Below are positions 1 to 6,387 of a stretch of DNA of 11,366 nt, piece after piece. Made by a program: the position numbers and the translations under genes. The notes below the pieces were generated by a model. The model did not search any database and was not told the DNA's origin. It worked only from the letters and a program-made list of their open reading frames with translations. This stretch comes from an uncultured Hyphomonadaceae bacterium (lineage in GTDB: Bacteria; Pseudomonadota; Alphaproteobacteria; Caulobacterales; Hyphomonadaceae). The DNA is taken from the NCBI GenBank assembly GCA_938049795.1, contig CALLCD010000088.1:1-11366 (forward strand), in the 5' to 3' direction. Position 1 is the stretch's first letter, and every line of letters starts with the position of its first letter.

Positions 1-15
1 TTCGTCACGCCCTGA

Positions 16-1479
16 TCAGACATCGAGCAGCACAGACACAAACACGCTGCGGCCCTCGCGGATGACATGCATCAGCAGCGGCACATCGGGTTGGTTTTCC
101 GCCACCTCGACACGGTCCTTGAAATCCCGCGCGCTGGTGACTCTTTCAAACCCAACCTCGATGATGACATCACCCTTGAGTATCTGACCAAAAGAGGGCC
201 CGCGCGGAGAGACAGACAAGACAAGCGCGCCGCGCACATCGGACGTGATGCTGTATTGCCGCCGCGCTTCGTCATCAATGGCGCCGGTTTGCAGCCCGAC
301 CGAATTGTTCGCCAGTCCGCCATCGGGCAGCTCTTTGCGCGGCTCGTCGTCTTCCTCGCGCTCAAGTTCGCCAAGCTTGACCTGCGCTTCGGTGCGTCTC
401 TTGTCGCGGATCAGTTCAATGATCACCGTCTTGCCAATTTCCGTGTCCGCCACAATCCGCGTCAGACTGCGCACACCTTCAATCTCGCGGCCATCAATCG
501 TCAGCAACAAATCGCCCACTTCAAGGCCAGCGCTCGCCGCAGGCCCCTCCTCGATCAGTTGCGTCAACAGAACGCCCTTGCTGCCAGAGACGCCGTAAGC
601 GGTCGCAATGTCTTCGGTCACGGGCTGCACATTTACGCCCAGCCACCCCCGACGCGGCGCGCCAAACTCGATGATCTGGTCGGTGATCTGCCGTGCCAGA
701 TTGGCCGGAATGGAAAAGCCGATCCCGACCGAGCCGCCCGTGGGTGAGATAATCGCCGTGTTCACGCCAAGCACTTCGCCCGACAGCGTGAACAGTGGTC
801 CGCCCGAATTGCCTCGATTGATTGCGGCATCGGTCTGGATGAAATTGTCATAGCGGCCAGACTGGATGTCCCGCTCAAGCGCGGAGATAATCCCGGCCGA
901 CACCGACCCGCCAAAGCCAAACGGATTGCCGATCGCCATCACCCAGTCGCCGACTTCCGCGCCATCGCTGTCGGCGAAACTGACAAAGGGCAGCGGCGTC
1001 TCGCTCTCGACTTTGAGCACGGCCAGATCCGTATCGCTGTCGCGCCCGATCAGCGTCGCCCGCAAGGTCCGGCCATCGGAGAACACCGCTTCAATTTCGT
1101 CCGCCGCTTCGATGACATGATTATTGGTCACGATCAGCCCGTCTGACGAAATGACAAACCCCGAGCCAAGCGCGCCCTGCCGCCGGAACCCTTCATCATC
1201 ATCCGGCCGGCCAAAGAATGGATTGAACCGCTCGATCTCGCTGCCTTCGGGAAAGGTGGGAAGCCGCGTCGCCACAGTCTGGCGGGTCGAAATATTGACC
1301 ACGGCCGGCATCAGCTTTTTGGCCAGTCCGGAAAAACTGTCCGGCGCCTGGCTCGCCTCTACGCGTGGTCCGTCAGACAGATCAAGCCCGGTCTGGGCAA
1401 AGGCCGGGCCCGGTCCTGCAAAACCGATCACGGCTCCGCCGATAAGCCCGCACAGCGCCCCGCAAAATGTCTTGATCAT
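16..1479 (-). CDS. degP: Do-family periplasmic serine endoprotease (DegP/HtrA)
   Basis: This is a periplasmic protease/chaperone that degrades misfolded envelope proteins. The 487-residue product begins with a signal peptide (hydrophobic stretch about residues 8-22, likely cleavage after AFA at residue 28). The trypsin-like domain carries the full catalytic triad: His121 in TNNHVIE, Asp151 in SDTDLAVLKV and Ser225 in GNSGGP. Two PDZ domains follow, at about 278-370 and 390-487. Length and architecture match the family. I chose the ATG at 1479 because AGGAG (1490-1494) sits 10 nt upstream and the signal peptide starts there. The frame stays open further upstream, but that extension runs into the DUF2065 and hflC genes and has no family similarity. 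The gene is the last member of the hflK-hflC-DUF2065 cluster, 80 bp after the DUF2065 stop. That gap could hold its own promoter, but I see no strong one. Whether it is orthologous to DegP, DegQ or MucD specifically cannot be decided here. Confidence 0.95.
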   Translation of the reverse strand: MIKTFCGALCGLIGGAVIGFAGPGPAFAQTGLDLSDGPRVEASQAPDSFSGLAKKLMPAVVNISTRQTVATRLPTFPEGSEIERFNPFFGRPDDDEGFRRQGALGSGFVISSDGLIVTNNHVIEAADEIEAVFSDGRTLRATLIGRDSDTDLAVLKVESETPLPFVSFADSDGAEVGDWVMAIGNPFGFGGSVSAGIISALERDIQSGRYDNFIQTDAAINRGNSGGPLFTLSGEVLGVNTAIISPTGGSVGIGFSIPANLARQITDQIIEFGAPRRGWLGVNVQPVTEDIATAYGVSGSKGVLLTQLIEEGPAASAGLEVGDLLLTIDGREIEGVRSLTRIVADTEIGKTVIIELIRDKRRTEAQVKLGELEREEDDEPRKELPDGGLANNSVGLQTGAIDDEARRQYSITSDVRGALVLSVSPRGPSFGQILKGDVIIEVGFERVTSARDFKDRVEVAENQPDVPLLMHVIREGRSVFVSVLLDV

Positions 1480-1559
1480 GCCGGTCCGTCTCCTGAAAAA
1501 CCTGTTCAGACAGCAATCTAAACCGGCCATTAGCTGCGCGCAACACACGATAATTTGGG

Positions 1560-1769
1560 TCAGAAACTGACCGCCGCAAAGAGGATCGCTGCGCCAATAC
1601 ACGCGGCCACAAGCCCCGCCATCCGCAGATCCTCCACAGACACATCGCGCATCTGCAACATCATCCGGCGGATCAGGGCGGGCATCAATCCGAAGATCAG
1701 CCCGTCCATCAATATCCAGAACCCGATCCCGAACGCGATCAGGCCCCAGACATCGAAGGTCACGCTCAT
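1560..1769 (-). CDS. DUF2065 family small inner-membrane protein (YjeT-like)
   Basis: This is a 69-residue protein of unknown function in the DUF2065 family, known from E. coli YjeT, which also sits directly downstream of hflC. It has two predicted membrane helices, about residues 7-28 and 49-67. Between them is a short basic and Met-rich loop (IRRMMLQMRDVSVEDLRMAG), matching the usual two-helix hairpin of the family. Its ATG overlaps the hflC stop codon by four bases (ATGA), which implies translational coupling. The conserved position suggests a role beside the HflKC complex, but that is inference from synteny and no biochemical function is established. Confidence 0.85.
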   Translation of the reverse strand: MSVTFDVWGLIAFGIGFWILMDGLIFGLMPALIRRMMLQMRDVSVEDLRMAGLVAACIGAAILFAAVSF

Positions 1770-2650
1770 CTGGCGCCTGCTTGCTGTTCAAACACGCGGC
1801 ACAGATTGAGATTTTCCGGCGACACGACAACGCGCGTGCCTTCCTTGATCGCTTCTTCGCAGGCTACAAGCGAGCGATAGAAGCGGAAAAAGTCCGGATC
1901 TTTGTTGTAGGCATCGGCGTAGATCTCGTTCCGTTTGGCGTCGCCTTCACCGCGCGTCTCCTCGGAAATGCGGCGCGCTTCGGCGCGAATAATCGTCGCT
2001 TCACGCTCGGCCGTTGCCCGAATACGCAAGGCTTCTTCCTGGCCTTCCGAGCGGATCAATTGCGCTTCAAGTTCACGGGTTGTCCGCATCCGGTCATAGA
2101 CCCGTTCGGAGTTCGCCGCTGGCAAATCGGCTCGCCGGATCCGTACGTCGATAATGTCGATGCCATTGCCGAGCATGTTCTCATTGACCGCTTCACGGAT
2201 CGTATTCATCAGCGATGAGCGCTGACCGGAAATAATCTCCGGCGATTCCACAGAGCCAAGCGCGTCACGGATCGAGCTTTCAGTAAATCTGTTAAGCTGC
2301 ACTTCCGCGCCCCGCTCAGTGCGCAAACGCTGGTAGAACTTCAACGGATCGCTGATCCGCCACCGCACAAAAGCGTCCACCAAAAGCCGCTCCTGATCGG
2401 ATGCCAGCACTTCGATATCGGCAATATCCAGACCGAGGTTCCGCTTGTCCAGCGTGACCACATTCTCGATAAAAGGTGTTTTGATGTGCAGACCTGCTTC
2501 ATCGGAGCCGGCTTCATTGCGCACTTCGACAGGTTCACCGAGGCGCAGCACCAGCGCCTGCTGATATTGCTCGACCACATAAAGCGTGTTCGCGCCAACA
2601 ATGACGAGCGCCAGTACGGCCAGACCTAAAATCCAGGAAAATATTTTCAT
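1766..2650 (-). CDS. hflC: HflC, SPFH-domain regulator of FtsH protease
   Basis: The product is one subunit of the HflK-HflC membrane complex that encloses and modulates the AAA protease FtsH. The 294-residue protein has a single N-terminal transmembrane anchor (about residues 4-20). The SPFH/band-7 domain follows, beginning at YVVEQYQQALVLRLGEP and including the typical segments VTLDKRNLGLDI and VRWRISDPLKFY. A long charged helical region (about 185-250, RTTRELEAQLIRSEGQEEALRIRATAE and onward) comes next, then the conserved ADAYNKDPDFFRFYRSLVACEEAI block. Length is normal for HflC. The ATG at 2650 is preceded by AGGAGA, which overlaps the hflK stop (TAGGAGA), so the two genes are 11 bp apart and clearly co-translated. 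The stop overlaps the next gene by four bases. Confidence 0.95.
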   Translation of the reverse strand: MKIFSWILGLAVLALVIVGANTLYVVEQYQQALVLRLGEPVEVRNEAGSDEAGLHIKTPFIENVVTLDKRNLGLDIADIEVLASDQERLLVDAFVRWRISDPLKFYQRLRTERGAEVQLNRFTESSIRDALGSVESPEIISGQRSSLMNTIREAVNENMLGNGIDIIDVRIRRADLPAANSERVYDRMRTTRELEAQLIRSEGQEEALRIRATAEREATIIRAEARRISEETRGEGDAKRNEIYADAYNKDPDFFRFYRSLVACEEAIKEGTRVVVSPENLNLCRVFEQQAGAR

Positions 2651-2661
2651 GTCACTCTCTC

Positions 2662-3819
2662 CTATTGGCCGCGATTGCCGAGCCGGTCGAGCGGCAGATA
2701 AGGCACCGCGCCAGCATCACTATCGAGGATTGTCTTGTCGGAACGGCCGAGCACCGTTTCCATTGTCTCAAGGAACATGCGCTCACGCGTCACCCTCGGG
2801 GCCTTGCGATACTCTTCGTAAATCTGCTCGAATCTGGACGCTTGACCGGTTGCATCCGCGATGACCTGTTCGCGATAGGCTTCGGCCTGTTGAATAATCA
2901 CTTGCGCATCACCGCGCGCCACCGGCACCGTTTCGTTTGCAAATGTTGTCGCCTGATTTCGCAATGTGGTCGCATCCTGCGCGGCGTTCACCACATCGAG
3001 GAAAGCGTCGATCACAGGCTCGGGCGCATCGGCCTTGGCGATCTGGATGTCGAGAATTTCAACCCCCGCATCATAATCAGTCAGAAGCGCCTGGGTCAGA
3101 TCACGCACCTGGGTCTGCACGCCAACCCGTTCGGTGGTGATAATGTCCTGCAAATCACTTTTACCGACCACTTCACGCATCACGCTTTCGGCCACCGCTT
3201 TGACCACGTCCTGCGGGTCGTCCACGTTCAGGATATAGTCTTGCGGCTGAGCCGAATCGATTTTCCAGAAGACGGAGAATTGCACGTCCACAATATTCTC
3301 GTCGCCCGTCAGCATAAGCCGTTCAGATGAAGATCGTGTTCCGATGCTGATCTCGTTTTGCTGCTCGACCGGCAGGACGATGTGTTTCTCAATGGGTGAC
3401 GGCAAATGCACATGGAAACCCGGCGGGAAATTGTCCACAAACTTGCCAAACCGGAAGATCGAGGCCTGTTGCCCCGCATCGACCACCACAACGCCAGTGG
3501 CCAGCCATGCCACCAAAGCGGCCAGTCCGAGAAATATGAAGCCGCCCTTGCCAAGCCCGCCGCCGCCTTTGCCGCCGCGACCGCGTCCGCCGCGACCGCG
3601 AAAACGTTCCTGCATCCGGCGCATCTGTTCTTCAAGGTCAGACCCTCCGCCTCCTCCGCCGCCGCCTGAGCCGCCACCGGACCCGCCGCCAGACCCGCCC
3701 GGCTTGTTCCACGGTGAGCCGCCATTGCCGCCCCCGCCGCCTGAGCCGCCCGATCCGCCGCCCCAAGGACCACCCGCCTGTTTGGGGGGATCTATATTAT
3801 TGTCACCGTTGCTGGGCAC
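2662..3819 (-). CDS. hflK: HflK, SPFH-domain regulator of FtsH protease
   Basis: HflK is the partner of HflC in the FtsH-regulating complex. The 385-residue product opens with a very glycine-rich, unstructured N-terminal region (about residues 16-60) containing two PW-G-type motifs. The family's DLEEQMRRMQERFR helix (61-74) and an Arg/Gly stretch (75-92) come next. A transmembrane helix (about 93-113) leads into the SPFH domain, starting VVDAGQQASIFRFGKF, and a coiled helical C-terminal part. I place the start at a GTG (3819). AGAGGAG (3829-3835) lies 9 nt upstream and the encoded N-terminus is MPSNGDNN. An in-frame TTG at 3849 would put that Shine-Dalgarno inside the gene and is less likely. 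The gene is the first of the hflK-hflC-DUF2065-degP cluster and is read divergently from mrp. Confidence 0.94.
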   Translation of the reverse strand: MPSNGDNNIDPPKQAGGPWGGGSGGSGGGGGNGGSPWNKPGGSGGGSGGGSGGGGGGGGSDLEEQMRRMQERFRGRGGRGRGGKGGGGLGKGGFIFLGLAALVAWLATGVVVVDAGQQASIFRFGKFVDNFPPGFHVHLPSPIEKHIVLPVEQQNEISIGTRSSSERLMLTGDENIVDVQFSVFWKIDSAQPQDYILNVDDPQDVVKAVAESVMREVVGKSDLQDIITTERVGVQTQVRDLTQALLTDYDAGVEILDIQIAKADAPEPVIDAFLDVVNAAQDATTLRNQATTFANETVPVARGDAQVIIQQAEAYREQVIADATGQASRFEQIYEEYRKAPRVTRERMFLETMETVLGRSDKTILDSDAGAVPYLPLDRLGNRGQ

Positions 3820-3835
3820 GATATGCCACTCCTCT
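3817..3835 (-). promoter_or_regulatory. hflK ribosome binding site and GTG start
   Basis: On the minus strand AGAGGAG (3829-3835) is followed by a 9-nt spacer and GTG (3817-3819). This decides the hflK start in favour of GTG over the upstream in-frame TTG at 3849, and no ATG is available in frame nearby. Confidence 0.75.
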
Positions 3836-3907
3836 ATCAGACCGCACAATTGCTATTCTATGGGGATATGTGCATGACACCCCCCAAGCTTCAAGGAGTC
3901 CGTATAG
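3820..3907. promoter_or_regulatory. Divergent hflK / mrp intergenic region
   Basis: This is an 88-bp gap between two divergent genes, so promoters for both should lie here. For hflK, TAGAAT on the minus strand (3855-3860) matches five of six bases of a -10 box and would give a leader of about 30 nt, but no good -35 is seen. For mrp, AAGGAG (3893-3898) lies 9 nt before the ATG, and no convincing sigma-70 promoter is visible. Short inverted arms GCACA (3844-3848) and TGTGC (3869-3873) surround the candidate -10 and are too weak to call an operator. Confidence 0.35.
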
Positions 3908-5083
3908 ATGTTTAAGCCAAAAGCTGCAAAGGTCGCAGGGCTGGAACAGGCCATAAAGGACGCTTTGGGCGCGCCGGACTGGCTCGAATTTGTCCGCGTG
4001 ACCCCCGGAGGACAGGCGAGTTTGATCCTCAAAGCCGATCCGGATGACCTCAAAACCACCGAATCACAACGCATTATGGCCGAAAGCGTCGCCCGCAGCG
4101 TGCGCGGCATTACCGGCGTCAATATTGCGCTCACGGCCGAAAAACCTGCCCAATCGGCCCAAACGCCCCCTGTTTCCCCGCCGCCGCCAGACCCAAGCGT
4201 CCGCCGCGTTCGCAAAGGCGCGCGGCTCTCCGATGAAGCGCTCGCCCAATCCGCCCCCACGCGCGCCGCGCTTACGAACATCCCCGGGATTTCCCGCATC
4301 ATCGCCGTCGCCAGCGCCAAGGGCGGGGTCGGCAAATCGACGGTTGCGGTTAATCTCGCCGTTGCTTTGCAGAAAACCGGCCTCTCGGTCGGCCTGCTCG
4401 ATGCTGATATTTACGGCCCGTCCATCCCGACCATGCTCGGCACGGTGGACGCTGATCCACGCGCGGGCGGCGACAAAAAACTCATCCCCGTCGAAGCGCA
4501 TGGGCTCAAATCGCTCTCGATCGGCTATCTCGCTGACCCGGACGCCCCGATGATCTGGCGCGGGCCGATTGTCATGTCCGCCATCACCCAAATGCTCAAT
4601 GATGCCAGTTGGGGCACCGAGGACGCGCCGCTCGATGTGCTGGTGATCGACACCTCGCCCGGCACAGGCGACGCCGCGCTCACCCTCGCCCAACGCGTGC
4701 CGCTAACCGCTGCGATCATCGTCACCACGCCTCAGGAGATTGCGCTGGCCGATGTCCGGCGCGGCGCCGCGATGTTTGCCAAGACGGCGGTGCCCGTGCT
4801 CGGCATTGTCGAAACGATGAGCTGGTTTGAAGACCCCGCCGGCAATCGCCATGCCGTGTTCGGCGAAGGCGGCGGTAAAGCGATGGCAGACCAGCTCGGC
4901 CTGCCGCTTCTGGCGCAATTGCCGCTGCTGACCGCGATCCGCGAAGGCGGCGACACCGGCACCCCCGCCGCCACCGGCTCAGACCAAGCGGCGGACCTCT
5001 TTGCCAGTCTCGCAGTCACCGTCCTCGACCAGCTTGAAAGCCTCGACACGTTCCCTGCGCCGGAGATTATTTTCGAGGATTAG
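3908..5083 (+). CDS. mrp: Mrp/ApbC family P-loop ATPase (Fe-S carrier family), cysteine-free
   Basis: The family (Mrp/NBP35/ApbC) carries and inserts iron-sulfur clusters in the cytoplasm using ATP. The 391-residue product has an N-terminal MIP18-like region (about 1-78) lacking the usual DPE motif, a Pro-rich linker (about 79-97), and a deviant Walker A motif SAKGGVGKST (136-145). ADIYGPSIP and the switch-like DTSPGTGD (248-255, usually D-x-PPGTGD) follow. The segment normally containing ENMSYF-x-CPxC reads ETMSWFEDPAG (302-312), so the two cluster-binding cysteines are replaced by Asp309 and Gly312, and no cysteine occurs anywhere in the protein. Mrp homologues of some Rhizobiales, as I recall them, also lack CxxC, so this may be lineage-wide rather than damage. 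The start ATG is supported by AAGGAG 9 nt upstream. ATP binding looks intact; direct Fe-S carriage through CxxC is not possible. Confidence 0.9.
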   Translation: MFKPKAAKVAGLEQAIKDALGAPDWLEFVRVTPGGQASLILKADPDDLKTTESQRIMAESVARSVRGITGVNIALTAEKPAQSAQTPPVSPPPPDPSVRRVRKGARLSDEALAQSAPTRAALTNIPGISRIIAVASAKGGVGKSTVAVNLAVALQKTGLSVGLLDADIYGPSIPTMLGTVDADPRAGGDKKLIPVEAHGLKSLSIGYLADPDAPMIWRGPIVMSAITQMLNDASWGTEDAPLDVLVIDTSPGTGDAALTLAQRVPLTAAIIVTTPQEIALADVRRGAAMFAKTAVPVLGIVETMSWFEDPAGNRHAVFGEGGGKAMADQLGLPLLAQLPLLTAIREGGDTGTPAATGSDQAADLFASLAVTVLDQLESLDTFPAPEIIFED

Positions 5084-5106
5084 CCAAACCCGCGCAGCTC
5101 CAGCGG

Positions 5107-5328
5107 TTACCGCCAATAATTGTTCGCGCTGGCGACCGTCTGGAAATTCGTCGCCACAACGTGCGATGCCATCGTCAGGCTGTCGGCATTGTTCTCATAG
5201 TCCGCCCGCAGCCGCGTGCGCGCCGCATCATCGGGCTGGGTTTTCTTCACCGCCATGCGCGAGAGTTTGAGCGCCAGTTCAAATCCCTGCTCCGGCGTCT
5301 CGGTAATAAGGCTTGGTAACCAGGACAT
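5107..5328 (-). CDS. Hypothetical protein, 73 residues
   Basis: I do not recognise this family. The product is small, soluble and mostly helical-looking: MSWLPSLITETPEQGFELAL, then a basic and charged middle (KLSRMAVKKTQPDDAARTRLRADY) and a polar C-terminus ending NNYWR. It has no signal peptide or membrane helix. The ATG at 5328 is chosen because a strong AAGGAG (5335-5340) precedes it by 6 nt; the TTG at 5343 overlaps that site and is rejected. The strong ribosome binding site and the lack of a competing gene on the other strand support a real gene. It is convergent with mrp, whose stop is 23 bp away, and lies 81 bp downstream of the nitrilase on the same strand, so it may be transcribed alone or by read-through. 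Confidence 0.65.
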   Translation of the reverse strand: MSWLPSLITETPEQGFELALKLSRMAVKKTQPDDAARTRLRADYENNADSLTMASHVVATNFQTVASANNYWR

Positions 5329-5364
5329 ATAACGCTCCTTCAATCTGCTCTCTTGCGTCCAGCC

Positions 5365-5392
5365 TTGCTACAAGGGCGGAGGGTCAAGTCAA
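5365..5392 (-). promoter_or_regulatory. Weak candidate promoter for the 73-residue gene
   Basis: On the minus strand TTGACT (5387-5392, five of six matches to a -35) is followed after 16 bp by TAGCAA (5365-5370, a poor -10). A small hairpin CCTTG-TAG-CAAGG (5363-5375) overlaps the -10. It could instead be a remnant terminator of the nitrilase gene, but it has no T-run. This is tentative. Confidence 0.25.
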
Positions 5393-5409
5393 GCCAATCG
5401 ACAAACCCG

Positions 5410-6348
5410 CTACCCCCGATCCCCGGGGAACACTTCCACCCCATCGACCTCCAGCCGGAACAAATCAGGCCGCGAATAATGCCCCGCCGGATCAGACGAC
5501 ACTTTGCATTTGCGCACCAGCGCCATGTCCGCGTCCGCCGTCAGGATGCCTTCTTCATTCATCAGCGGTCCGGCGATAATCTCCCCACGCGGATCAATAA
5601 TCGCCGCCCCGCCATTATGGTCGAACTCGTAAAGCGAGGCCCAGCGTTCGGGCACATGCGCCTTCATCCGCAGCCCCGCCGAGCAGATCACATAGGCCCC
5701 CGCCTGCGAGGCAAACGCCCGCGAGAGCAATAATTGCCGCGCCCAGACCGGCGCGCTTGGCGCAGGGTTCGGCTCCTGCCCCGGCCATGCGGCAACATGC
5801 ACATCCGTGCCGCGCGCCATCATCGTATAGGCCGGCAGGACCGCATTATGCTCCCAACAATTGAGCGCCGACAGCCGCCCCCAGCTGCGCGCCTGCGGGA
5901 ACAAGCCCTTGGCATCACCATCTCCCCATACGGAGCGTTCATGATGGGTCGGCTTGATCTTCCGGTGCCGGTTGAGCACCTTGCCCTCTTTGCCGATCGT
6001 GACCATCGTGCAGTAAAGCGTCGCTTCAGTTTGCGGGTCAAGCTCATTGATTCCAATGACAATATCCGCCTTGACGCGCTTGGCCGCCTTGCACAGAGCG
6101 GCGATCTCCGGCCCGTCGAGCAAGATCCCGTTCGCCAGCAATTCCGCCGCCGCATCCCACCATGTCTCGCCAAGCGGGCTGTCGATGAAAAATGGATAAC
6201 CCGGCAGCCACGCCTCACCGAACGCGATCACGTCCGGCTTGTCTTTTGCCGCGCGGTCAATCCAGTCGAGCGCGATTTGCAACGCGGCTTGTTTGTCAAA
6301 GAATGCGGAGGCGGCCTGAACGGTCGAGAGGCGAACTGTGTCTGTCAT
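5410..6348 (-). CDS. Nitrilase-type carbon-nitrogen hydrolase
   Basis: The product is a 312-residue cytoplasmic hydrolase of the nitrilase superfamily. The catalytic triad is visible: Glu45 in FGEAWLPGYP, Lys130 in HRKIKPTHHERSVWGDGD, and Cys164 in ALNCWEH. The motifs GYP, KPTHxERxxWGxGD and CWEH are those of true nitrilases (nitrile to carboxylic acid plus ammonia) more than of amidases or N-carbamoylases. The segment VHVAAWPGQEP and the C-terminal GHYSRPDLFRLEVD also fit nitrilase branch enzymes. The natural substrate cannot be told from sequence. The ATG at 6348 has only a poor upstream GAAGAG directly abutting it, so initiation may depend on coupling or read-through from alaS, which ends 39 bp upstream. 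An operon with alaS is plausible. No functional connection to alanylation is implied. Confidence 0.9.
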   Translation of the reverse strand: MTDTVRLSTVQAASAFFDKQAALQIALDWIDRAAKDKPDVIAFGEAWLPGYPFFIDSPLGETWWDAAAELLANGILLDGPEIAALCKAAKRVKADIVIGINELDPQTEATLYCTMVTIGKEGKVLNRHRKIKPTHHERSVWGDGDAKGLFPQARSWGRLSALNCWEHNAVLPAYTMMARGTDVHVAAWPGQEPNPAPSAPVWARQLLLSRAFASQAGAYVICSAGLRMKAHVPERWASLYEFDHNGGAAIIDPRGEIIAGPLMNEEGILTADADMALVRKCKVSSDPAGHYSRPDLFRLEVDGVEVFPGDRG

Positions 6349-6387
6349 CTCTTCGGATTAACAGCGCGCGCCAATCCCGTCCAGCGC

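Noticed and set aside
1480..1830. N-terminal extension of the degP frame to 604 residues
   Set aside because: It overlaps the DUF2065 and hflC genes, has no family similarity, and the signal peptide with a good ribosome binding site begins at 1479.
3820..3849. TTG start for hflK at 3849
   Set aside because: The GAGGAG Shine-Dalgarno would be inside the coding sequence; the GTG at 3819 is correctly spaced from it.
3344..3877. Proline-rich 177-residue plus-strand open frame
   Set aside because: It is the complement of the Gly-rich HflK N-terminus; the poly-Pro is a by-product of glycine codons.
5084..5106. Shared terminator between convergent mrp and the 73-residue gene
   Set aside because: Only a 4-bp CCGC/GCGG stem is present, with no T-run on either strand.
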